This document shows, one piece after another, positions 1-7,522 of a stretch of 64,000 bases of DNA. The notes below the pieces were generated by a model. The model worked only from the letters and a program-made list of their open reading frames with translations. It was not told where the DNA came from and did no database searches. Positions within the stretch are counted from its first letter, which is position 1. Every line of letters starts with the position of its first letter. Made by a program: the position numbers and the translations under genes. Origin of the DNA: Ruixingdingia sedimenti (GTDB lineage: Bacteria; Pseudomonadota; Alphaproteobacteria; Rhodobacterales; Rhodobacteraceae); assembly GCF_031432425.1 (NCBI RefSeq), contig NZ_JAVKPH010000011.1, forward strand, positions 54,116 to 118,115. Direction: 5' to 3'.

Positions 1-1498
1 TCACCGCAGCGCCGAGCGCCACCACCCGCAGATCCGGCCAGCGCGCCTTGAGCGCCGCCGCATCCGCCCCGTCCGCCGCGCCCCCGATCAGCAGCAGCGT
101 GAAGCCATAGCCGAAATGGTCGAACAGATATTCCCCGGGCCCGAGCCGCAGGTTGCGCGCCACCGATCCGGGCGCGATGCCCCCCGCGAAGGGATCCGAC
201 TCCGGCGCGTTCAGCACCGAATCCGCATGGTCGTGCGGGCGCGAGGTGCGCCAGTGCAGCATCGGGCGGCAGAAATCCTCGGTATAGGCGAAGGACAGGA
301 TGACCGCGCGCATCACCCGGTAGCCGCGCGTCGGCGGGTCCATCAGGCGGGTGGATTTCCCGGCCTCGTCGCAGATCTCGCGCGCCGCCGCCACGCGTTC
401 GTGGCTGTAGCTGTCCAGCAGCCCGTCGCCCGCCCGCCCCCGCAGCACCGCGGCCAGTTTCCAGCCCAGGTTTTCGGCATCCTGCAACCCGGTGTTCGCG
501 CCCCGGATGCCGAAGATCGGCAGCAGATGCGCGGCATCGCCCACGAACAGCACATGGCCGTGGCGGTAATCCGGCAGGGTGCGGGTGTTCGGCGAATAGA
601 CCGAGGCCCAGTCGAGCGTCCACGGCACCTCGCGGCCGAGGACCATTTCCATGATCCGGCGGGTGCGCAGGGCGATGGTCTCGGGTTTCAGCGCCTCTTC
701 GGGGTCCTCGCCATCGGGCAGGCGATAGTCGAACCGCCAGACGTTGTTGGGCTGGCGGTGCACCAGCACGTTGTTGCCGGGGTTCCAGTCGGGGTCGAAA
801 TAGCACAGCCGCTCGGTCGGCATGTCGAAATCGGCCGATACGAAATCGGTGATGACGAACTTGCCGGCATAGGCCTGCCCCTCCATCCTGAGCCCCAGGA
901 AATGCCGCACCGCGGACCGCCCGCCATCGGCGGCCACCAGCCAGCGGGCGCGGATGTCGTATTCGCCCTCGGGCGTGTCCAGCCGCGCGGTCACGCCCTC
1001 GCCGTCCTCGGCGAGGCTGTGGAAGGCGGTCTGCCAGCGCAGGTCCACCAGCGGTTCGCGCGCGATGGCGTCGATCAGGTATTCTTCCCAATACTGCTGC
1101 GAATTGTTGAGAACGGGCGGGAAGCGTTCGTCGGGATCGTCGGGCAGGGCCATGCGGAAGACCTCGCGCCCGGCATAGAACGACCGGCCCGACGACCAGC
1201 CATAGCCGTTTTCGACAAAGGGCGCGTCGGCGCGGGCCTGCTGGACGATTTCCATCGACCGCCGCGTCAGCGCCACCGCGCGCGAGCCGAGCGAAACCTG
1301 CGCCTCCGCCTCGATCAGGACCGAGGCCACGCCCGCCCGCGCCAGCAGCAGCGCCAGCACCATCCCCACCGGCCCCGCGCCGACGATCACCACATCATGG
1401 CGGGGGGCGGCGCCTTCCATTTCCGGCGGGCGGCGGAAGGGGTGGATCCTGTAGTCGTAGAAAACCGAAAAGCGGGGGGTCGTCCGGGGATTGTGCAT
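1..1498 (-). CDS. FAD-dependent aromatic-ring monooxygenase, C-terminus off window
   Basis: Class A flavoprotein monooxygenase of the phenol/3-hydroxyphenylpropionate hydroxylase type; such enzymes use NAD(P)H and O2 to hydroxylate an aromatic ring in the cytoplasm. The frame reads from an ATG at 1498, behind an AGAGGATG ribosome site, to the window edge, giving about 499 residues with no stop. A Rossmann dinucleotide motif VVIVGAGPVG lies near residue 40. A VAADGGRSAVR stretch (the DG motif) lies near the middle, and a GDAAHLLPIFGIRGANTG segment closes the FAD site. It is the last visible gene of the TRAP operon, 26 bases after dctM, which suggests that the transported compound is its substrate or is converted to it. 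The exact substrate cannot be read from sequence. Confidence 0.85.
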   Translation of the reverse strand, partial: MHNPRTTPRFSVFYDYRIHPFRRPPEMEGAAPRHDVVIVGAGPVGMVLALLLARAGVASVLIEAEAQVSLGSRAVALTRRSMEIVQQARADAPFVENGYGWSSGRSFYAGREVFRMALPDDPDERFPPVLNNSQQYWEEYLIDAIAREPLVDLRWQTAFHSLAEDGEGVTARLDTPEGEYDIRARWLVAADGGRSAVRHFLGLRMEGQAYAGKFVITDFVSADFDMPTERLCYFDPDWNPGNNVLVHRQPNNVWRFDYRLPDGEDPEEALKPETIALRTRRIMEMVLGREVPWTLDWASVYSPNTRTLPDYRHGHVLFVGDAAHLLPIFGIRGANTGLQDAENLGWKLAAVLRGRAGDGLLDSYSHERVAAAREICDEAGKSTRLMDPPTRGYRVMRAVILSFAYTEDFCRPMLHWRTSRPHDHADSVLNAPESDPFAGGIAPGSVARNLRLGPGEYLFDHFGYGFTLLLIGGAADGADAAALKARWPDLRVVALGAAV

Positions 1499-1524
1499 CG
1501 CATCCTCTTTCTGGGCGGGGCGCG

Positions 1525-2829
1525 TCAGGTGAACAGCAGGTTGGCCAGCCACAGCGACAGCGCCGGAAAGGCGGCGACCAGCACGATGCGCAGGCTGTCG
1601 GCCAGGATGAAGGGCACCACCGCCCGGCACAGGCGGCCGAAGCCCACATCGGGGGCAGAGGCGGAAACGATGAACAGGTTCATTCCCACCGGCGGGGTGA
1701 TCAGCCCGACTTCCACCACCGACAGCATCAGGATGCCGAACCAGATCGGATCCATGCCATAGCTTTGCACGATGGGGTAAAGAAAGGGCAGCGTCAGGAA
1801 CACCATCGAGATGGAATCCATGAAACAGCCGAGCACGAGATAAAGCAGGATGATCGCCGCCACCACCTGCCAATAGCTCAGATCCGCCCCATGGACCGCC
1901 GCCACGAACAGGTCGGTGACGCGCGTCGCCTCGATGAAATAGTTGAAAAGCGCCGCGCCGATCAGGATGAAGAAGATCATCCCCGTCAGGCCGGCGGCCT
2001 CTTGCAGCGCGTCCAGAAACGCGCGGCGGCTAAACCGGCGCCGGGCGAGGCCGAGGGCGACCACCCCCGCCACCCCGACGGACGCCGCCTCGGTCGGCGA
2101 GAACAGCCCCAGGAACAGCCCGCCCAGAACGGCGACGAACAGCGCGATCACATCCCAGGCCGACAGGACCATGCGCAGCCGTTCGGCACCGGGGCGGCGG
2201 GGCAGGGCGGGGGCAAGATGGGGGTGGCGCGCCGTCACCACCGTGATCGCCCCGAGATAGAGCGCGGCCGCGACCAGCCCGGGGATGAAGGCCGCGACGA
2301 ACAGCTTGCCCACCGATTCCTGCGTCAGCAGGGCATAGATCACCAGCACGAGGCTGGGCGGGATCAGCACGCCGAGCGTGCCGCCCGCCGCCACCGTGGC
2401 GGCGGCGAAGGCCGGGTCGTAGCCGCGCGCGCGCATTTCGGGGATGGAGATCCGCGCCATCGTCGCCGCGGTCGCAAGGCTCGACCCGCAGATCGCGCCG
2501 AAGCCCGCGCAGGCGGCGATGCCGCCCATCGCCAGCCCCCCGCGCCGATGGCCGAACCCGCCCTCGCCCGCGTCGTAGATCGCCCGCGACACCCCCGCCG
2601 GATGGGCGAGCGTGCCCATCAGCACGAACAGCGGCACGATGGACAGGCCATAGGGAAAGACGCTTTCGAAGGGCAGCGCGCCGAGGACGAACAGCGTGGT
2701 GGGCCAGCCGTTCACCGCGATGCCGCCGAAAAGGCCCACCAGCGCCATGGCGATCCCGATGGGGCAGCGCAGCGCCAGCAGCAGGGCAAAGGCGGCGAGG
2801 CCGGCATATCCGATTTCGATGGGGCTCAT
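1525..2829 (-). CDS. dctM: TRAP transporter large permease subunit (DctM family)
   Basis: Large integral membrane subunit of a tripartite ATP-independent periplasmic transporter. It carries the sodium-coupled translocation pathway in the inner membrane. The 434-residue length is typical, and the protein is almost entirely hydrophobic helices. Family-like stretches are GAICGSSLATAATMARIS near residue 115 and a TPPVGMNLFI-type motif near the C-terminus. It starts 16 bases after dctQ ends and is followed by the monooxygenase gene, so the three transporter genes and the enzyme appear to be one minus-strand operon. The substrate is unknown; the neighbours suggest an aromatic or other organic acid. 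Confidence 0.93.
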   Translation of the reverse strand: MSPIEIGYAGLAAFALLLALRCPIGIAMALVGLFGGIAVNGWPTTLFVLGALPFESVFPYGLSIVPLFVLMGTLAHPAGVSRAIYDAGEGGFGHRRGGLAMGGIAACAGFGAICGSSLATAATMARISIPEMRARGYDPAFAAATVAAGGTLGVLIPPSLVLVIYALLTQESVGKLFVAAFIPGLVAAALYLGAITVVTARHPHLAPALPRRPGAERLRMVLSAWDVIALFVAVLGGLFLGLFSPTEAASVGVAGVVALGLARRRFSRRAFLDALQEAAGLTGMIFFILIGAALFNYFIEATRVTDLFVAAVHGADLSYWQVVAAIILLYLVLGCFMDSISMVFLTLPFLYPIVQSYGMDPIWFGILMLSVVEVGLITPPVGMNLFIVSASAPDVGFGRLCRAVVPFILADSLRIVLVAAFPALSLWLANLLFT

Positions 2830-2845
2830 CGGCTGTCCTTCCGGT

Positions 2846-3337
2846 TCAGTGCAGCCCGGCAGCGCCGGGCGGGGCGCCGCGCCATTCCGCCACCGCCGCC
2901 AGCACCGCGCCCAGACCCGATACCGCCAGCCCCGCCGCCACCGGGATCCAGTAGACGATCATCGGCCAGCCGAGCGTCTGCGAACGGTCGCCGTAGTCCC
3001 AGACGGTCAGCGCCTGCGCGATGGCCGCGCGGCTGAGCACGAGGCACACCCCCACCGCCGCCAGCCACCACAGCACGCCAAACGCGCGGTCCACCCGGCG
3101 CGGCATGCGGTCGGTCAGGATCGTGATCGCCACATGGCCGCGGGCGGCAAAGGCATGGGCCACGGCGAAGAACACCGCATACATCATGAAGAACTGGGTG
3201 ATGTCGATGATGCCGGCCACGGGCGGCAGCGACAGCAGGCGCGCCAGGATGTCGGCGATGGTCACGACCGAGGACAGCAGGACCATCGCCATCGACAGGA
3301 TGGCGAGCCCGGCGAAAAGCCTGGACAGCATCTGCAT
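2846..3337 (-). CDS. dctQ: TRAP transporter small permease subunit (DctQ family)
   Basis: Small four-helix membrane subunit that pairs with DctM. The chosen ATG at 3337 gives 163 residues, beginning MQMLSRLFAGLAILSM, behind a GGAAGGGAA ribosome site. The open frame extends further upstream but without hydrophobic or conserved sequence. Four hydrophobic segments are visible, with the family-like stretch ITQFFMMYAVFFAVAHAFAA near residue 55. It lies between dctP and dctM with short gaps, the canonical P-Q-M gene order. Confidence 0.88.
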   Translation of the reverse strand: MQMLSRLFAGLAILSMAMVLLSSVVTIADILARLLSLPPVAGIIDITQFFMMYAVFFAVAHAFAARGHVAITILTDRMPRRVDRAFGVLWWLAAVGVCLVLSRAAIAQALTVWDYGDRSQTLGWPMIVYWIPVAAGLAVSGLGAVLAAVAEWRGAPPGAAGLH

Positions 3338-3410
3338 GGGGGTTCCCTTCCAGCGGGCGGGGGGCAGGCCGGGCCGCGGCGGGCGCGGTCCGGCGGCGGG
3401 GCCGGTCGGC

Positions 3411-4427
3411 TCAGGGATGCGCGGCCGCAAGGGCCTGCATCGCGGCGCGGATCTCGTCGGCGTTCTCGACGCCGCGGGCCTTCACCTCGGCCAGAAGGGC
3501 CTGCGCCACGGGTTCCAGCGCGTCGCGCCAGGCGGCGATCTGGTCGGGCGTCGCGGTCAGGATCGCGTCGGGGTCGCGCTGCATGGCGATGGCGCGCGAA
3601 TCCGCCTGCCATGATGCCCAGAGCGGACCGAAGGTCGCCACCAGCGCCGCGCCCGCGTTCTGGTCGATGCAGGCGCGCGCGGCCTCGGGCAGATTGTCGT
3701 AGGATTTCTGGTTCATCACGAAGAAGAACCCGCCGACGAAGACCGGCGCTTCCAGATGGTGGCGGATCACCTCGTGCAGCTTGTATTCGCGCAGGTTGGT
3801 CCAGTCCGTCGCGCTGCCGTCGAGGGTGCCTTTCTGCAACGCCTCGTATTGCTCGCCCGGGGGCAGGTTCACCGGATCGGCGCCGAAATGCGACAGGATG
3901 GCGGATGTGGCGGCGTTCTGGGTGCGGATGCGCAGCCCCTTCATCTCTGCCAGGTCGGTGATGCGGCGGTTGGTGTGGATGCCGCCGGGGTTGTGGGTCA
4001 TCATGCCCAGGATCTTCACCCCCTGGTATTCGGGGCGCAGATACTCCTCGGCCACGCCGTAAAGGGCGAAGCTGCCGGCATTCGCGCTTTGCGCCATGAA
4101 GGGCAGTTCGATGATGGACGACCGGGGGAACCGGCCGCGGGGAAAGGCGATATGGCCGAAGGCCACGTCCACCACGCCCGCGCGGGCCTGATCGTACTGC
4201 TTGTCGATATGGCCGAGCGCGGATCCGGCGGGATGCACCTCGAACGCCACGGCGCCGCCGGTGCATCGGGTGATGCGTTCGGTCCAGGGGATCATGAATT
4301 CGGTGCTGAGCCCGATGGTCGTCGGCACGAAATGGCTGAGCTTCAGCGTGATCGTGTCGGCCGCCGCCGGAGCGGCCGCAAGGCCGGCGGCAAGCGCGCC
4401 GAGGCAGAGGTATTTGCGCAGGTCCAT
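3411..4427 (-). CDS. dctP: TRAP transporter periplasmic solute-binding protein (DctP family)
   Basis: Periplasmic receptor that delivers its ligand to DctQM. The ATG at 4427 follows a strong GGGGAGGAAG ribosome site and gives 338 residues. An N-terminal signal peptide (MDLRKYLCLGALAAGLAAAP, then AAAD) is followed by the usual ITLKLSHF opening strand. Family signatures include a GLRIRTQNAATS segment, where the conserved arginine that normally contacts the substrate carboxylate lies, and a WTNLREYKLHEV stretch. It is the first gene of the operon. Its upstream region carries a GTATACAAA motif shared with the gntR/caiB promoter region. The ligand is inferred to be a carboxylate; nothing identifies which one. 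Confidence 0.92.
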   Translation of the reverse strand: MDLRKYLCLGALAAGLAAAPAAADTITLKLSHFVPTTIGLSTEFMIPWTERITRCTGGAVAFEVHPAGSALGHIDKQYDQARAGVVDVAFGHIAFPRGRFPRSSIIELPFMAQSANAGSFALYGVAEEYLRPEYQGVKILGMMTHNPGGIHTNRRITDLAEMKGLRIRTQNAATSAILSHFGADPVNLPPGEQYEALQKGTLDGSATDWTNLREYKLHEVIRHHLEAPVFVGGFFFVMNQKSYDNLPEAARACIDQNAGAALVATFGPLWASWQADSRAIAMQRDPDAILTATPDQIAAWRDALEPVAQALLAEVKARGVENADEIRAAMQALAAAHP

Positions 4428-4500
4428 GATCTTCCTCCCCGAAGATCCGGCCGCCGCGGGTCCGCGCAGGGCGGGCGCCGGGTGGGCCGGTGTCGGTATT

Positions 4501-4514
4501 TTGGTATACAAATT
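4501..4514. promoter_or_regulatory. Putative GntR operator upstream of dctP
   Basis: Contains GTATACAAA (GTATAC at 4504-4509), about 75 bases upstream of the dctP start. The same nine bases recur at 5466-5474 and, on the minus strand, at 5386-5378. The recurrence at each promoter of this cluster and the palindromic core suggest the binding site of the neighbouring GntR protein. This is an inference from position and repetition only. Confidence 0.55.
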
Positions 4515-4565
4515 TTGGAACATTGGAAGAGAAATCTTCCCGTGTGTCAAAAATTGTGCACCAAA

Positions 4566-4585
4566 CACCCGCAATCCTGCGGGTG
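4566..4585 (-). terminator. Hairpin downstream of the gntR gene
   Basis: Perfect 8-base stem CACCCGCA/TGCGGGTG with a 4-base loop, 22 bases beyond the gntR stop. On the minus strand it is followed by a loose T-rich stretch (GTTTGGTGCACAATTTTTG). It probably separates gntR transcription from the dctP promoter. A second inverted repeat, GGAAGA-GAAA-TCTTCC at 4525-4540, lies closer to the dctP operator. Confidence 0.5.
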
Positions 4586-4607
4586 CCGTTCGGCGGTGGC
4601 CTGGGGC

Positions 4608-5297
4608 TTATTCCGTGGCGCTGGGGGCGGGCAGGGGGCGCCGGGTCACGGATTCGGCGGCGTGCAGATGCGCGGACATCGTGCTTGCGGCCCAGTCGGG
4701 GTTGCGCGCGGCGATCGCGGCGACGATTTCGTGGTGGTGGTTGGCGGACCGTTGCAGGTCGGCCTCGGTATACATCCGGTAGGTCCGGTGCACGAGCCCG
4801 ATGTCGAGCGTGATCGACAGCAGCGCCGCCAGCCGCGGCGAATGCGCGGCGCGGATGATCGCCTGATGGAATTCGGCATTCGCGGCCGACAGCGCGGCGA
4901 AACCGTCCCCGCCCCGCGGATGCGACAGGGTGCTGATCTGTTCGGCCAGCGCCCGCAGCCCGGCGATTTCGGTATCCGACGCCATCCGTGCCGCGCGGCG
5001 GACGGCATAGGTTTCGAGCATCTGGCGCAGTTCGAACACCTGCGCCATCTCGTCCTGGCTGAGCCCGGCGACGCGCAGGCCCTTGCCCGGTTCGCGTTTG
5101 AGGAAACCTTGCAGCGTCAGCCGCTTGATCGCCTCGCGCACGGGGGTGCGCGACATCTGCAACTGTTCGGCCACCCCCGCCTCTGTCACCCGTTCCGCCG
5201 AGGCCAGTTCGCCCGCGACGATCATCCGCCGCAGCGCCTCATAGGCCTGATCGGCGTTGTTCGCGGGGCGGTCGGCGGGGTCGGCGGCTGTGGGCAT
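4608..5297 (-). CDS. GntR family transcriptional regulator, FCD subfamily
   Basis: Cytoplasmic DNA-binding regulator, 229 residues from the ATG at 5297. The frame is open further upstream, but that part is not conserved in character. An N-terminal winged helix (about residues 20-80, with QMSRTPVREAIKRLTLQGFL) is followed by an all-helical FCD ligand domain with AEFHQAIIRAAHSPRL and, near the end, a histidine-containing SANHHHEIVAAI segment typical of the metal/ligand pocket. It lies between the TRAP operon and the divergent CoA-transferase, and GTATACAAA repeats flank both promoters. The most likely role is local control of uptake and catabolism of the transported acid. Confidence 0.9.
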   Translation of the reverse strand: MPTAADPADRPANNADQAYEALRRMIVAGELASAERVTEAGVAEQLQMSRTPVREAIKRLTLQGFLKREPGKGLRVAGLSQDEMAQVFELRQMLETYAVRRAARMASDTEIAGLRALAEQISTLSHPRGGDGFAALSAANAEFHQAIIRAAHSPRLAALLSITLDIGLVHRTYRMYTEADLQRSANHHHEIVAAIAARNPDWAASTMSAHLHAAESVTRRPLPAPSATE

Positions 5298-5376
5298 GGC
5301 GCTGTCCGGGGCTGGGTCCGGTTCTCGATACCATGCCGTGCGGGGCGCGGCCAAGCCGTCTTGGGGTGGGGGTACG

Positions 5377-5390
5377 ATTTGTATACATGG
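5377..5390. promoter_or_regulatory. Putative GntR operator, gntR side
   Basis: ATTTGTATACATGG with GTATAC at 5381-5386. Read on the minus strand it gives GTATACAAA, matching the site upstream of dctP. It lies about 80 bases upstream of the gntR start, which suggests autoregulation. Confidence 0.5.
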
Positions 5391-5462
5391 TAGCGGGTGT
5401 GATCTGCCATCATCCCTGAATATCATCATCTTCATGGGGATCTCAAAACTTCAATCTTCCAA

Positions 5463-5476
5463 TCGGTATACAAAAC
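5463..5476. promoter_or_regulatory. Putative GntR operator, caiB side
   Basis: TCGGTATACAAAAC with GTATAC at 5466-5471, about 60 bases upstream of the CoA-transferase start. It is the third copy of GTATACAAA in about 1 kb. Confidence 0.5.
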
Positions 5477-5531
5477 AGCCTATATCCTCCGGGCGGCGCC
5501 GCCGGATCGCGCCGCATCAGCGGAGGAAGAC

Positions 5532-6752
5532 ATGAGCGGCGAGCGGCAGGACATGGAACGGCGGGGCCCATTGGCGGACCTGCGGGTGATCGAGATGGGC
5601 CAGCTTCTGGCCGGGCCGTTCTGCGGCCAGATCCTCGCCGATTTCGGCGCCGAGGTGATCAAGATCGAACAGCCCGGCGCGGGCGATCCGATGCGGCAAT
5701 GGGGGCGCGAAAAGATGCAGGGCGCCTCGATGTGGTGGCCGGTCATCGCGCGCAACAAGAAGTCGCTGACGCTCGACCTGCGCCGCGCGGAGGGCCAGCA
5801 GGTGGTGCGCGATCTGGCGGCGAAATCCGACATCCTGATCGAGAATTTCCGCCCCGGCACGCTGGAACGCTGGAACCTCGGGCCCGAGGTGCTGGCCGCG
5901 ATCAACCCCCGCCTGATCGTGGTCCGCGTCACCGGCTATGGCCAGACCGGCCCCTATGCGGCGCGCGCGGGCTATGGGGCCATCGGCGAGGCGATGGGGG
6001 GCCTGCGCCATGTGGTGGGCGATCCCTCGACGCCCCCCTCGCGCATGGGGATTTCCATCGGCGACGAACTGGCGGCGGTCCATGCCTGCATGGGCGCGCT
6101 GATGGCGCTGCATGCGCGCGAACGCACCGGCCGGGGGCAGGTGGTGGATGCGGCGATCTACGAATCGGTACTGGCGATGATGGAAAGCCTTGTCAGCGAA
6201 TACGACGTGGCCGGCCATACCCGCGAACGCACCGGCGCGATCCTGCCCAATATCGCCCCCTCGAACGTCTATCCCACCGCCGACGGGCGGATGCTGCTGA
6301 TCGCGGCCAATCAGGACACGGTGTTCCAGCGGCTGGCCGGGGCGATGGGCCGGCCGGACCTGGCCGGGGACCCGCGCTATGCCACCCACAACGCCCGGGG
6401 CGCGCGGCAGGCGGAACTGGACGGGCTGGTGGCGGACTGGACGCGCAGCCTGCCGCTGGCGGACCTCGAATCCCTGCTGAACGCGGCCGGCGTGCCCTGC
6501 GGGCTGATCTACACCGCCGCCGACATGGTGAAGGACCCGCATTTCGCCGCGCGCGAGGCGATCGTGGAACGCCCGCATCCGGTGTTCGGCACGATGAAGA
6601 TGCAGAACGTCTTTCCCCGCCTGTCGGAAACCCCCGGCGCGGTGCGCCATGTGGGCCCCGAACTGGGCGAGCATACCGAATCGGTGCTGACCCGGATCCT
6701 GGGTCTGGGCGCGGCAGAGATCGCCGCGTTGAAGGCGGGGGGGATCGTCTGA
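5532..6752 (+). CDS. CaiB/BaiF family (class III) CoA-transferase
   Basis: Transfers coenzyme A between carboxylic acids. The 406-residue length is normal for the family. The start follows a GGAGGAAG ribosome site. The N-terminal family block is LADLRVIEMGQLLAGPFCGQ, then FGAEVIKIEQPG, then the IENFRPGTLERWNLG region. The expected catalytic aspartate is in GISIGDEL at about residue 178. It is divergent from gntR and the TRAP operon and shares their GTATACAAA motif. Inference: it activates the imported acid, or a ring-cleavage product, as a CoA thioester. Confidence 0.93.
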   Translation: MSGERQDMERRGPLADLRVIEMGQLLAGPFCGQILADFGAEVIKIEQPGAGDPMRQWGREKMQGASMWWPVIARNKKSLTLDLRRAEGQQVVRDLAAKSDILIENFRPGTLERWNLGPEVLAAINPRLIVVRVTGYGQTGPYAARAGYGAIGEAMGGLRHVVGDPSTPPSRMGISIGDELAAVHACMGALMALHARERTGRGQVVDAAIYESVLAMMESLVSEYDVAGHTRERTGAILPNIAPSNVYPTADGRMLLIAANQDTVFQRLAGAMGRPDLAGDPRYATHNARGARQAELDGLVADWTRSLPLADLESLLNAAGVPCGLIYTAADMVKDPHFAAREAIVERPHPVFGTMKMQNVFPRLSETPGAVRHVGPELGEHTESVLTRILGLGAAEIAALKAGGIV

Positions 6753-6806
6753 TCCGCCGCTTTGCCCCGGAAAGCAGAATGCCCGTTGGCGGTGCCGGCC
6801 GAATCG

Positions 6807-6815
6807 GACTAAGTC
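6807..6815. promoter_or_regulatory. Small palindrome upstream of a TetR gene
   Basis: GACTAAGTC is a perfect odd palindrome, about 25 bases before the GTG start of the TetR gene, in a locally symmetric setting (TCGGACTAAGTCGG). It is a candidate autoregulatory operator; nothing else supports it. Confidence 0.3.
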
Positions 6816-6840
6816 GGCATCGTACAAGGGAGATGATCCG

Positions 6841-7518
6841 GTGGAGTCTCGAACCCGCGGCGGCCCTGGGGCGCCGAAACGCACGAGGCGCGCCCGCGGC
6901 GCGCCGGCGGCAGACCCGCGGCTGCGGCTGCTCGACGTGGCGCTGAACCTGTTCGCGCGCCACGGTTTCGACGGCGTGTCCACCAACATGATCGCGGCCG
7001 AGGCGGGGCTGTCGCAGCCGATGGTCTATTACCACTTCCGGTCCAAGGAGGATCTGTGGCAGCGCGCCATCGACATGCTGATGCGCGATCTGGGCCGCCG
7101 CTATCCGCGCAGCGGCGAGGAACTGAAGGACCTCGACCCGGCGGCGCAGCTGAACGTGATGACCCGCCGTTTCATCCAGATGAGCGTGGGCGACCCGCGG
7201 CTGTCGCAGATCGTCATCCTCGAAAGCCTCGCGCGGAGCGAGCGGCTGGACTGGATGGTGCGCGCCTATCTCAAGTCGGGGTTCGCGGATTTCGACACCG
7301 CCATCCGCAACGGCATCGAAAAGGGCCAGATCAAGGACCTGCCGCTGCATGTGATCAGCAACACGCTGGTCGCCGCCTCGTCGCTGACCTTCTGCGTCGC
7401 GCCGCTGGTGGAAAAGGTCTATGGCGTCGATGTGCGTCAGCCCGCGCGGTTCCGCGAGGCGGCGGATGCCATCGTCGAGATCCTGTTCAACGGCCTTCTG
7501 GCCAAGCCGCGGGGCTGA
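6841..7518 (+). CDS. TetR family transcriptional regulator
   Basis: DNA-binding regulator of 225 residues. GTG at 6841 is chosen because AAGGGAG lies 8 bases upstream; the nearby ATG at 6834 is out of frame. A basic, arginine-rich head of about 25 residues precedes the TetR helix-turn-helix (ALNLFARHGFDGVSTNMIA, then GLSQPMVYYHFRSKEDLW). The C-terminal helices form the effector pocket. It follows the CoA-transferase on the same strand after 88 bases and ends four bases short of the convergent dnaE2 stop. It may control the catabolic island, but its target is not shown. Confidence 0.9.
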   Translation: MESRTRGGPGAPKRTRRARGAPAADPRLRLLDVALNLFARHGFDGVSTNMIAAEAGLSQPMVYYHFRSKEDLWQRAIDMLMRDLGRRYPRSGEELKDLDPAAQLNVMTRRFIQMSVGDPRLSQIVILESLARSERLDWMVRAYLKSGFADFDTAIRNGIEKGQIKDLPLHVISNTLVAASSLTFCVAPLVEKVYGVDVRQPARFREAADAIVEILFNGLLAKPRG

Positions 7519-7522
7519 GCAC

